From: Prinia subflava
Lineage: Eukaryota > Chordata > Aves > Passeriformes > Cisticolidae
Length of the DNA: 64,000 bases
Reading direction: 5' to 3'
NCBI RefSeq assembly: GCF_021018805.1
Contig: NC_086251.1
Location: 42,974,767-43,038,766, forward strand
The notes under the pieces were generated by a model that had not been told where the DNA came from, ran no database searches, and worked only from the letters and a program-made list of their open reading frames with translations. A program made the position numbers and the translations under genes. Within the stretch, counting starts at the first letter, position 1. Each line of letters begins with the position of its first letter. This document shows, one piece after another, positions 1 through 11,687 of the stretch.

Positions 1-3000
1 AGAGAACACTCCTTCTGCACGGACAGGCATGTTCCCAGTGCAGTGGCTCTGCACAAGCCCTTGCTGCCATCTCCTGCCTATGGAGGATGTTTGCCACCAG
101 AACAACCCAAGGGCAAAGACAATCCAGTAGCAATGAAGTGAAGGTTGAAAAAACTTACTTGATGGTTCTGTGCCACTGCTTGTTGCCTGGCATTTTCAGC
201 CGATGGATAATGACTGCACAGAGCTAGCTGTGCTGCACTAGGACTGCAAGAAATGCCTGCATTAGCCTAGGAATGACATAAATATATGGAAACACTGCCA
301 CAGCAACTTGTTTGTTTCAGGTCAAGGCACTGCATATGCCCCTAGGTAAACAGATCCAATAAAAACACTGGCTGCCTTGACCTTTGAAGGTCTAATAAAT
401 TGTGTTGCAATCAGTTACACTCCTTTTCTTTCACACACTTTCTCTCATCTTCCTCTTTCTCTCTCCATTTAGTTTATGCAAATTCTCTTCATTTATAACT
501 GAGGGTAAAAAAACTTTCCACAAAAATTGTAATTTTATTTTTTAAACAGATGCATGTATTACTAAAGAGAGAATTGTATATAGTCTTTGATTTAATGACT
601 AATCAATTGAGTATTGCTGAAATGCACTACACTTTGATTAATGGTCCTGTGTTTTTACACAAATAGTATGAGCATCATAGATAGGAGTAGAGTGATCTAG
701 TTTATTTTAGATTATTGAAGCATATCTTGACTGATCTAATCCCTAAAAGTTCTATCACAATGGCACAGAACTATTCATTTTTTGTTTGTAATACACTGAG
801 TTTTTTATAAAAATGCTTTCTGTAGCTACCAAATATATTCTACTACTAATCCCATTTCTGGACATTAATATATTCTATTATTGAGGGCTTAATTTCTGTC
901 ATTTTCTGATAGATCCCAATATCTAAGAGATAGAGCTACAACCTGAGAAGCTTCCTTATAGAAGGAGAAAAGTTAAAGCCTTTAAATCTGAAATCACTGG
1001 CTGAAATCTTGTGTTCAGGGATAAAATCAAGAGCTTGATTACTGAAATACCCTCACTGCTCTTTCTTGTATGGGTATGCATTGAGATGGGATCAGAGTGG
1101 GCATCAGACTGTTCCCCTTGAATGGCACCTTTGTGCTGAGGCCAGAGACATATGACTTTAGGGGAAACAAGTACTCCTAATGAAGGATATTATTTCTACA
1201 GAATGGGATTATGACCTTCTGATAGAAAGATATTTGCAATGGGAAATCTTTGGCCTTTGGCACTGCTGAAATTCACTGCTGCCGGGCTTTTTTTAAAGAA
1301 AGATTCTCTAAAGTCTCCAAGGGGTTGGGTTTTTTAAAAGAACATTTGCAGTTCAAGGGGGATGCTGTAGAAAGCTGAGTCGAAGAAAGTATGCTGTCAA
1401 CTCTGCAACTTATACAGGTTGTTCGTGTACTTCTCCTGTGCAGCTATCAGTGTGGTCATACACAGGAGAGGGTAGATAATGATTTTCCATCAAATGGCCA
1501 TGCTTCTGGTTTTTGTAACACTGCCTGTCAGAAACCTATGGAGTATGGCTTCTGCTGCAGTGCAGAGTGATTAATCACTGGCTAGGAAGGAAGAGCTGCT
1601 TACCCCCCTGTTCCTTGTAGAAACAGCAGAGCTTTGATGTGTAGGTTGATGCCCGCACAACAGGCACTCAAACTCTCTGACACAGGGGGATACTCTGTAA
1701 TGTTGCAGGAGTGGAAAGCTGTGCTTAATTTGCATATGCATTCACATATTTTAGCCATAATGTATTCCTGAAGCATTGCTGTTTTGTGCTCTCCTCTTCT
1801 GTAAGAAGCAACCAGTTATGAAATCAACACCATTTATACCAGACTTCGGTAAAGACAAGTTGCAGTTTGCTTCTATATCTGCAGGGAATCGTGACTCTAC
1901 ATAAAGCCTCTGCACATCCCAGCCCATCCCAAACTCTTTGCTCCCTCATTCTCATGAATGATGCAGAGCTGCAAGAGGAAAAAGTACTTCCTGTCTCTCA
2001 CCTCTTCTAATAGCTAGTGCTCACTTCGGCACCTTGAAATTTCTCTTCCCTTCCTGCTTCTCTCTAGCCTATCTCATACCTAAGATCTGTTTCTATGAGA
2101 GAAGAACCCAGAAAAAGCTCATGATCTTCCTCTCTGCCAAAGGAAAATATGTTTTCCAGGTGAATAGGTTAGGCTGATGAAGTGAGAGAAAGCCATTTTT
2201 CCAGCTGTACAGTCATTGCCTTTAAAATACTGCTGTAAGATGCTTGGATATTGCAATAGTGTGGCACAAGAACTTTCTCATGTAGAACAAATTCACTGCC
2301 CCCTTTCTGTGTATTAGACAGTGACTATCAACAGTGATGATGTAGGTTCATGTAGTTGCTGCGAGGTGTGGATACAGAGTGCCCATTCTGAGTGAGGTTA
2401 TCTGATCTGCTGCAGTGCAGGACTGAATAGGAGATGAGAGAAGCTACTGCTCTCTCCAGGCACATGAAGGGGCAGGGTATTGCAGCTAGGAAGGCTGACT
2501 GATGCTCTGATCTGCTTTGGCAAAGGCTGGGCTACCTATAGATTTTTCTGAACTGCTTAGTAGAAAATTGTGTCAGGTGACTTAAGAAGGCAACAGGAGT
2601 GTCAGCTATCAATTAGAGTCTTTCAAAAAGGCAAACAAATGTCTTGTTCTTTTCTGTATAGTGACTTCTACATTGTGCCCTGTCACAGCTTCAATTTTTG
2701 TTATTTGACAGCTTAGCCTTTTCCTTTAAATACAGAAATCTAAGAGTAGAGGAGTAGTGTTCTGCTATCGTGTGTGTCCCCAGTTGCCACTAAGTATTGA
2801 AGTCTGGCTTGGACTGAGGCCAGAATAGATGCCTTCAGGCTGGACAGCTTTGAAGCACATGGAAGCTAGATAAGTCATGTATGAAAATCAAAGTGTATCA
2901 GTTCTGTAGTCAACAAAGAAAGAAGCAACCAAAATTAGGAATGCAAGCTCTCCAGAAAATAGAAGGTCAGACTTGGCTTTCTAAATAAGGCACACAAGAA

Positions 3001-3215
3001 TCAAAAGGTTTTTAGCCAACGTGTACAATTTCTACCCTTTTTCCCCTAAAGACTCCATAAGAAGTGTTTATTATTCCCTGAAATATAGTTTAAAACACTT
3101 AGTTGTCTCATGCATATTTTGAAATTGAACCTGTTTGGGATACACTTTTACAGAGTAAAGGGAAACTGGAATCATATGCTTCTGTTTGTCTCCACAGCTA
3201 AGCAAACTGTTTTAC

Positions 3216-3296
3216 GCATGCATATATGGAAATATGAAATACATACAATATGGATCCATATATATCCATATATACTCATATATACATATATGTAGG
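3216..3296. repeat. AT-rich simple tract
   Basis: Imperfect TATA/CATATA repeats include a palindromic TATGGATCCATA core. The tract is low-complexity and shows no coding signal. Confidence 0.7.
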
Positions 3297-3974
3297 TTAT
3301 CGTAGCACAGAGCTGGCAATCAGATCAGCCTGAACCTGTATTCAGTTCAGCTGTTGCTCTGCTTTGTGATGTTGAACTCCACACTTGAACTCTAACTTTC
3401 TGGTTGTAAAGTGTGACGATGTGTATCTGTCCTAGAATAATGATCCATTAAGTTAATGGTCGTAAAATACCTAGAGATTGAATGAAAATTAAGTGCACAG
3501 AGGAAAGCAGGGTAGTGTGATGTCAAGTAGGAAACATAGGACCTGAGACTGGCAGGAACTTTGGAGGGGAATGTCTTGTAGAACAACTTGAGACTGAAAT
3601 GGTTTGTTTTACTGTGATACATTGTAAATGCCTTCAGTAGGAGTGCACTAGGAGCAGTGATGGTTCTGCTCAAAAAGGCAGGCAAAAAGCAGGGAAATAG
3701 GCTGAAAGGATACGTGGTGACCATCTGCTGAGATCTTTCTGTGTATTTGTTGGGAACTATTTCAGCTGTTCTGACAGCCTGCCTGAAAGGATCAAAACAA
3801 CCTGTGTTACACAGGCATCAGCAACAGTAGCAGAGAACAATGATCCTGTGCCCTTAAGTAATCTGAAGCTGTGTTCTAGGAAGCAAGCTTTTTCTCAGTT
3901 TCCTTGATAATGAACCATTTTAACCAGGGCTTCCACCATGATTCACTTGTGTTGTGCTTTTGAGGTAGGTGATG

Positions 3975-4080
3975 TACTCAGAGAAGGAAAGCAAGTGCAG
4001 AAAGCTCAAGTGCTTTGCCTAAGGCTGCACAGTGAATCAGTGCCATGCCACAGGATGAGTCCAGAGTATATGACTCAATT
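3975..4080 (+). repeat. Ancient SINE/L2-tail-like relic
   Basis: The stretch 'gtgctttgcctaaggctgca' followed by 'cagtgaatcagtgccatg' resembles the widespread amniote MIR/L2-type motif reading 'gtgacttgcccaaggtcaca'. Divergence is high and the ends are unclear. This is a recognition by eye that RepeatMasker could confirm or reject. Confidence 0.4.
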
Positions 4081-6149
4081 CACTTACTGTGACTAGACGG
4101 TGCTGTCTCTGATGGATGCAGTCATTTCAGTTGCTGCTCATGCCTTAAAACAGGGAGCCAAGAGGTATTTTAACTAGCATAGTACTAACTTGATTCCTCA
4201 GTGTCATGGCCTATTCCCAATTGCTCAAGGCCATTTCTGATACCTTCAGCATTTTTCTTGCAGCTGTTTTCTTTTTTTTTTCTTTTAAGAAAGTATTGTA
4301 GATAATGAGGGTGAAAAGAGTCTCACAAAACCACCTGCTCAATCTAGACAGGTGTTTTGTCTGAGACCTCCATTTTTTTAAATTAAGCTCACAATTCATG
4401 TCCATCTTTTAAGTCACCTTCTTTGCAGCACACTTCAATGTATTTTAGTACTGCTGCCATATTCAGGCCCAGGCTTCTGGGCTAAAGAACAGGTTATTTC
4501 ACCTTTCTTCTGGTCTCTGTTTTCTAGAGCTCTGATTGTTCTTGTGGCTGTGTCCTGGATATTCTCCGGCTGTTTGCCCTGTAACTTCACAGGCTTTGTA
4601 GCAGTGTTTAAAGGACAGATTTACCAACATTGAATACACTGCACAGAAGGCAATAGCAGACCTCTGGTTTGTATTTCTGAAATAAACTAGAGCTGTATTT
4701 ATACACCTTGGTTTATTGTTCCCTACTTTAATATCAGCATGAGATTTTTCACTGCTGGGTATCCTGCTAGGTCCTCCTCTTCACAACTGCTGCCAGGCTG
4801 ATCACTCCTCATTATAGTCAGGCAGGGTTATTATAAACTACTGTAGAAACTGTGGTTAGTTTTATTGCATTGTGCCTCCTATATTTTAAATTTTAAAATC
4901 AATTTGAAGTAAATTCAGTCTTAGCAAATTCCAAATTCGATTAAGATGAAGATTTTATCCGCCTGTTTTTTATTCTATCCTCCAGGTCGTAAATAAATTA
5001 AATATTAATACTGAAAGACAGATATAATATAACCTCCCATTTTTATTCAGAACTACTGCTAATTATTCTCAGAATTTGTTAACTTCAGTTGGTTTTGTGC
5101 CACTGTGTAGAAGTATGTTTTCCTGTAGTACATGAAACTCTGTTGAAGGGTTTTCAAGGTATAAAGTTCTGGTTCTACCCTCTTCAACAGTCCATGGAAA
5201 AATACTGACTGCTTTGACAGAGTTTGGTTTTGAAAAATCCAGTTCTTCTGTTATTCATCTCCCTGTTGTTTTCCAGGCACTTTCAGTTTGAATATTCTTC
5301 CCCTCTTTTCTATCACTTGAATACTGAAACTGATGATGTTGTAGGAAAGTTACAGGATGGTTCATGATCCTGGACTTTTCTCTCTAGTACCTCCTAAGTC
5401 ACTGGCTTTAACACATAAGTTTTTTTGCAAGTCCTTAGTTAACTGTCTGCAATAACAGGCTAATGATTTTTATAGGTGGGATATCAGAATCAGAATTTCA
5501 GTAAAGTATCGCTGTGTTGGTCTGACAGGGAAAGGAGTAAAGGGAGAAATTACACTTCCTAGAAAGCATTAGAGAGTTGCTGAATAATTTCTTGGAGGCT
5601 TTTCTGTGATAGAGGGAACACACCTCAAACCTGCTGTTTTCAGGAAGACAGGTCAGAATCTTATAAAGGGATAGGTTGTTGGATTAACAAAAAGGGGGTT
5701 CAGATAGAATGGAGGAGCAAATCTTCAACAACTCAAAATGAAAAAGATTCATGAAAATAACTGCTGTAGAACAGAAGCAGAGTACACATTTCCATACATA
5801 TTTATATAGCTCATTGACTGTGTCTTTAGAAAAGTTGGTTGAATTGGTAATTAAATGAATTTACTGTATGAACCAGCACCTAAGTTAATATATGAAAGTG
5901 AGAATCTAGGCTTGACTGTGCTTCTCCAATCTGCCAGTATTAATTCTGTGCCATCCATATAGTGGGGATAGTGAAACAAATAAATGGGACTTATTTAGCC
6001 TTTCAGAAATTCCTTGTAAGAGCTGATAAGGAAGCAAAGCTGTCAGATAGGAAAAGGTAAATGTCTGTCATGATGTGAAACCAGCAAAGGACAGGAGACC
6101 AAAAAGTGAAAAAGATGCTTGATTTTCAGGTTAATAGAAAAATGGTAAA

Positions 6150-7214
6150 AGGTTAATGGAAGGGTGCCTCAAACTTCTGAGGACCACTGTATTTAATCAG
6201 TGATGTGGAAAAGGGAATTGTCAGTGTAGTTGGAAGATCTGCAGATAATAAGAAATTATTTATGGAAGTCTGTGTTTAAGAAGACAGTGAGGAATTTCAG
6301 AGGCACCTGATAAAAAAGGCAGTATTGGCAGCAGAACATGATATGCAATCCTTTGTTGACAACTACAAAGTAATGCCCGTTGCAAGGAATAATTTGAATT
6401 GTTCATACACATTACTAGGTTCTAAATTAACTGTAACCATTCAGGGAGAAAAAACAAAAACCTAGGGGACATTGCCAGAAGCTCAGTAAAAACATCTGCT
6501 CATTGCACAGCAGAAGTCAAAAAGCAAGTATGACACTGTGATACAGGAATAATGGGGTAGAAAATTCCACTGATCACAGCATTATATAAAACAGTGGTAC
6601 ATTCTTACCAAGGATGTAGCATTTCTTTCTGCTCACAGAATTATGAAACTGTATAACTAACGGAAGTTCAAAAAACAGCTGCTAGTGTTGACAAGAAACA
6701 CAAGAGTAAATTACAGCAGGAAATACTTAGGAGGCTGTGGCTGTCAGAAAAAAGGCAGGCACGTGGAAAATTCCTGAATTATTTGGGGAGGAAGTAGTGA
6801 ACATTCTTATTTGTCCTTTCCGAAATGGCAAGAACAGGAAGATTTCAGAGGATTTGAAAGGTAATATTTTTGAAGATGATAGAAGAAAATGTGCTTTATT
6901 CAAAAGATAATTAACCTATAAAACTAATTACAAAGAAGAGCCTAAACCAAAGAATTTATCAGTGCTCAAAAGAGGATTAAACAAATGTATACTAATGAGA
7001 AAGTCCTCAGTAATATTTTGTAGGACTCCAAAAGGAGATTTCCACTTGTTTTAAGGCACTAACAGAAACACACTGTGGAACTGTAGAGAAGCAGTAACTC
7101 GTGGTACCTCATGAAATGGTGGGTGTAGTCCTCTGGAGACAGGTGCTGGTGTTTGCTCTGGGGAATGTGTGATACTGGTCTAGACAGATCACTCGTCTGA
7201 TCTGCTTGGTAATT
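6150..7214 (+). repeat. Ancient CR1 LINE relic (turtle/crocodile-like type), reverse-transcriptase 3' end
   Basis: Landmarks of the old sauropsid CR1 appear in the right order. These are a 'cagtgatgtggaaaaggg' block, then 'gcagataataag', 'aaagtaatgc', 'gcagaagtcaaaaagcaa', 'aaaagaggattaaacaaatg' and finally 'gatactggtctagacagatc'. The reading frame is heavily disrupted by stops and indels, so this is a dead copy. Strand is set by the order of these blocks. The 5' boundary is approximate and may lie further upstream. Confidence 0.7.
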
Positions 7215-8610
7215 ACTTTCTCCCTAAGCATCACATTAAATTTGGTGAAAGAAAATTTACAAAGCGTATTGCAATTTCAGTTTAAAGAGTTCCTTTTGCC
7301 TTCCCTTTTCAGATGGAAGTATCTGCTACTTAGAATGTGAACTCATCAAGTCAGGGAATGTTTCTTATCACTGGAAGGATGTTAATGTAGCCCATGTTAC
7401 ATCAGTAATGGTAGTATACCAGATTATAATTGCCATTTTAGAGAAATATAACCAAGGAAAGAATCCATCCCTTTATCCTTTCAAATACAAGAATTTATTG
7501 TATAATAGAATAACAAATTCTATCTATATCATCACCTCTGTATAATTCATCACCTTATGTTTGAAGAAACCATTTTAAGAAGGTTTTGAGCCTGGAAACA
7601 CTCATCAACATGTTCACATAGTTTTACAGTCCACTAGTCTTATACATAGCAGCAAGATGACGTGTACAATGTATGCCAAAGTTAAGGAGGGGCTGGCAAA
7701 ATTCAAGTTCTCTCTGCCATGAAATCCCTAATGTGATCAAACAGTGAAATACACAGTGGATGAATAACTAAATCCAGATTTCTTTTTCATTGTTTACAAG
7801 CACCAAAGAAAAGACCACAAACTGATTAAAAGATCACTTACTAGGAGGACTTACTTTCAAAGTGTGCCCCAAAAAACACTTCCATTGAATAATCCAACAC
7901 ACACAGGTATAAAAAAATCAAGCCAGCTTGCCCTTTAAAACCCAGTAGTACAAGGTCTCCCAATGTTAAGCACACTGAACTTCCCAATAACTAGCTTCAC
8001 AATTTCATTTTCTTAAGGAGAAATAATGCAGTTATCATTAAACTCCCTGGGAAACTAGCTTTAATAATATTCTCTGGTTATCAGAGCTATCATTTTTCCT
8101 TCAGGCAGAGCTGAGGAAATATGAAGTTAAAACCATCATTGAGTGTGATAATGAAGTCAGTCCATTTCAGTGCAAGACCACAGCAATTCTTTATCGCTCC
8201 AAACGGGTTGTGGGGCTGAAAGCTGTTTTTCTAGTTGACAGAGTTGCTGAGTTCACTGATAACTATCATTTTCAGAACATATTTTGCTGCATGTGGAAGA
8301 GGAAGAATATAAAAAGTACTCCAAAAACCTTCAAAACCTAAGAGACGGGCTTACAAAAGAATTTTCACAGAAGAAAACAGAATTGCACTGCCTTTCTAAG
8401 CTTCTGCCTACCTAAGATTTTCATTTAAATAGGGAGCTGACTATTTATATTTATGCTTGAACTCACATGTCTGTCTTTCATTCAGCTTTGCACCTTACAC
8501 GCACACATTCCACATTCCTGCTCACCTTTACCCTTGCACACATAAATGTCTAAATTCTTCATTCACTGGCACCAGAAGAGCTTATCCTTACATTCGAAAT
8601 ATAAAGTTTT
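7215..8610 (+). other. NRXN3: Intronic spacer
   Basis: This is AT-rich unique sequence. I see no gene, splice-site pair that would make a coding exon, or recognisable repeat. Confidence 0.6.
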
Positions 8611-9108
8611 TCACAGAATCACACCATCAATTAGGTGGCAAAAGACCTCTGAGGTCATCAAGTCCAACCAGAGACCAAACACCATCTTGTCAGAACATGG
8701 CACTAAGTACCAGGTCCAGTTTTTCCTTAAACATCTCCAGGAATGGTGACTCCACCATCTCCCTAGGCAGCCCATTCCAACGTCTAATCATCCTTTCTGT
8801 GAAGAATTTCTTCCTAATGTCCAGCCTAAACCTGCCCTGGCACAGCTTGAGACTGTCCTCTTGTCCTGTCACTGGCTGCCTGGGAGAAGAGGCCGATTCC
8901 CACCTGGCTACCCCCTCCTTTCAGGCATTTGTAGAGTGACAAAGTCTCCCCTAACTTCTCCCCTGAGGTCTCTCTCCCCCTGAGCTTCCTTTTCTTCAGG
9001 CTAAACAACCTGAGCTTCTTCAGGCATTCCTCATAAGACTTGTACTCCAGACTCTTCAGCTTTCTTGCCCTTCCCTGGACCCATTCCATCACTTCAGTGT
9101 CCTGCCTC
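8611..9108 (-). repeat. CR1 LINE, 5'-truncated, minus strand
   Basis: The + strand begins with TCACAGAATCAC and then 'gacctctgaggtcatcaagt' and 'ccaacc', which is the reverse complement of the avian CR1 3' end. It runs through the usual blocks ('cagcccattccaacgtctaa', 'gtgaagaatttcttcctaat', 'ctcttgtcctgtcactggct') to about 9108. The element has lost most of its ORF2. The 160-codon + frame and 88-codon minus frame across it are by-products of CR1 and not host genes. Confidence 0.93.
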
Positions 9109-9287
9109 CTTCCTTATTCACATGCATTATATTAGATACATAGTATATAAATACAAATTCCAGTCTCCTCACAAAAAGAATGTATAAATGTAAGCATCAG
9201 AGAAAAAGAAAGTAGATGTAGTTAGTTTAAAAGTTATAAACAAGGGTAGAGCTTCATTAGGTTCTTCTCTGAAGCATTTATTTAACA

Positions 9288-10120
9288 TTCATAGGATCAT
9301 GGAATTGATTCTGAGTTGGAAAGGTCCCATGAGGATCATAGAGTCCAATGCCTGTCTCTGCACAGAACTTGCCCAGGAGTCACACCATGTGCCCGAGAGT
9401 GTTGTCCAAGCACTTCTTGAACTCTGTCAGGAGAGACCTCAGGAGACTGTCAGGCTTGGTGCTGTGACCACTTCCCTGGGGAGCCTGTTGCAGTGCCCAG
9501 CCACCCTCTGGGTGAAGAACCTTTTCCTTGTATCTAACCTAAATTTCCCCTGGCTCAGCTTCATGCCATTTCCTCAAGTTCCTGTCACTGGTCACTAAAG
9601 AGAAGAGATCAGTGCCTGCCCCTCCTCTTCCCATTGCAAGGAAGTTGTAATTGCAATGAGGTCTCCCCTCCGTCTCCTCCAGGATGAACAAAGTACCTTA
9701 GATGCTTCTCATACAGCTTCCCCTCCAGACCCTTCACCACCTTTGTAGCCCTTCTTTCACTGTTCTGTAATAGTTTGATGTCTTTTTAATCTTTTGAGGC
9801 CGCCCCAGCACAGAGCAGAGCAGGACAATCCCCTCCCTTGCCCAGCTGGCCATGCTGTGCCTGATGCCTCAGGACAGGGCTGGCCCTCCTGGCTGCCAGG
9901 GCACTGCTGGCTCAGATTCACTTGCCAGTGACCAGGACCCTCATGTCCCATCTGCAGCACTTCTCTGCAGCCTCTCATGCCCTGTCTGTCCATACATCCA
10001 TGGTTACCCTGTCTCAGGGCAAATGCAGAATCCATCATTTTCACTTGTTAAACTTCATATAGTTGGTGATTGTCCAGCCCTCTTAATTTGTCAAGGTTTC
10101 TCTGCAGAGCGTCTCTTCAT
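9288..10120 (-). repeat. CR1 LINE, 5'-truncated, minus strand (second copy)
   Basis: The element starts with CATAGGATCATGGAATTGAT and 'gagttggaaaggtcc', then has 'tgggtgaagaaccttttcct', 'cctgtcactggtcac' and 'aggtctcccctccgtctcct'. These are antisense CR1 landmarks. It is longer than the copy 180 bases before it and belongs to a different subfamily by its wording. The far end, past 'caaggtttctctgcagagc', is diffuse; 10120 is an estimate. Confidence 0.9.
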
Positions 10121-11537
10121 TGACTTGCAGTTAGTTGTAGTTGCAGGCCTTCATCATATCAAACATCTACAACCTAAAAGGCTGTAAAATCCATTTCCAC
10201 TTTCTAATAATCTCTTTGTACATTCCTGGGCTTATATTTTAATTTATATTGCATACATACACTGGTGCAAAGAGGCAGCTGCTTCTGTTATAAAATTGAA
10301 TTTGTATCTATGTTACTTCCTGTTGCACCTTTGGAAACAAAAAGCTTTCTTCTCCTGGGACAAAGGATAAGCACAGAGTAGCTGTCAAGGTCAGAAGTTA
10401 TGACCCTGATTTGAAGTGTTGTTCAGCTGTATCTCTGAGGGCAATGGTCTTGGCAGTCCTGGGAAAACTAGATAAAGGTCATTTGGGACATCTTTTGTAT
10501 TGGAAACTCTGCAACAATGTTTTATGAAGGAATTGAAACAGTGCCTCTATAACACTATCAGAAGAATGGGGCTTTTAACTTTTTGAAGTGTCTGTCAGGG
10601 AGCCCACACAGAACTGCTTGGATCTTGATGCATGAAGTACCTTTGCTAAGCCCCAAGCTAAAGGGAACTAGGGATGTTCCAGAGATGGTGCAGTGTGAGC
10701 TGTATGAGTCACATCAGCAAAAACAATGAAACAGTTAGGTAGCCATAGTAATAGTTATATCTTCTCCTTCTGAATTTAGTGCAGCACTAGTTGCATTAGA
10801 GCCTCTAGCTAGTGCTATGTACACAGGAAACGGAGATGCTTCATCAAGTCAGCTGATGATGCTGTAGATGATGACAGGAACACAAGGCTCTTCTTCTCCC
10901 ATTTGTGCCAAGATACCATACTGCTATGTAAAATAGCAAATGACCCTGTAAGTTGACTGTCTGCAGAGCTTGTCAAGCCCAAAGAAAGAGTTTTAAAATA
11001 ACTTTGAACAGAATTGCCTCTCCTGTGATATTGTTGCATGCCACTTCAGATGCCTAACTAGCAAAAAAAAAAAAAAAAGAGGTAAAAATTAAAACACAGG
11101 CTAATCTGATGAGAAATTACACAAATTTTGAATGTGCATTGTTTGCTAAATGATACTGAAGCAAGAGAACTGGGATAGACATTACATATTTAAAGAGTAT
11201 AAATGCTTTAGAGTGATACATTGAAGGCATATAACTAGATGTATTGGGCTGAAGTAAGATTAAATTAATTTAGACTGAAAGCAGAAGCAATTTCGTAAAA
11301 GCAAGATGTGGTAAACTCTGGAGTAGTCTCCCCAAGAAAGAACTGAAAATATCCTTGCTTAGCAAATTTAAGTCATGTTGAAATACATACTTTTCAATTC
11401 TTTTGCCTGTGATCTAGTTTATACATAACAGTGTCTTGAGGGGGGCTTAGTCCCAAAACCACTTAGAGTATTTATTTCTAAAGAAGGCAATCAGTTAAGA
11501 AATTGAACCAAATGGAAATTTTTGAACAGTGATATTT

Positions 11538-11687
11538 TCATAAAGCCGTTGCAGACAGGAAAGCGGTGATCTCTGCCAGCCGAACCACTACAGCAATGCT
11601 AGCAGCTAGCCAGTTACTCATGCCAGTGGCAATAGCTGTCCCCAGTGCGACCAAACCAACAGTAACAGCTGCTTCTATTTTTGTCAT
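11538..11687 (-). other. Hydrophobic 49-codon open frame in a CpG-retaining patch (unrecognised)
   Basis: On the minus strand an ATG-to-TGA frame begins MTKIEAAVTVGLVALGTAIA. The rest is dominated by Ala, Val, Leu, Ile and Thr, so the product would be almost wholly membrane-like. There is an in-frame stop just before the ATG. The opposite strand is also open over the same bases. Four CpGs lie within about 120 bases of otherwise CpG-poor intron. I do not recognise a family. It could be a decayed retrocopy, a conserved non-coding element or chance; I do not call it a gene. Confidence 0.25.

Larger units (their letters stand above)
1..6149 (+). other. NRXN3: NRXN3 upstream intron, 5' part
   Basis: This is non-coding, AT-rich DNA, assigned to NRXN3 only by continuity with the exon at 47680. 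It contains a 50-base pyrimidine tract ending in AG at 421-472, followed by a POU octamer (476-483). It also contains a TATA-rich tract at 3216-3296 and a MIR-like relic near 3975-4080. The ORFs of 60-110 codons here have no recognisable domain and look like chance. I see no exon. Confidence 0.6.

Noticed and set aside
2017..2031. GTGCTCACTTCGGCA resembles the first 15 bases of U6 snRNA
   Set aside because: The match stops after 15 bases, with no conserved box, internal stem-loop or T tail. It is most likely chance.
8457..8939. 160-codon + strand frame, the longest in the window
   Set aside because: Most of it reads through an antisense CR1 element, and no protein domain is visible.
9299..9598. 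99-codon + strand frame
   Set aside because: It lies wholly inside an antisense CR1.
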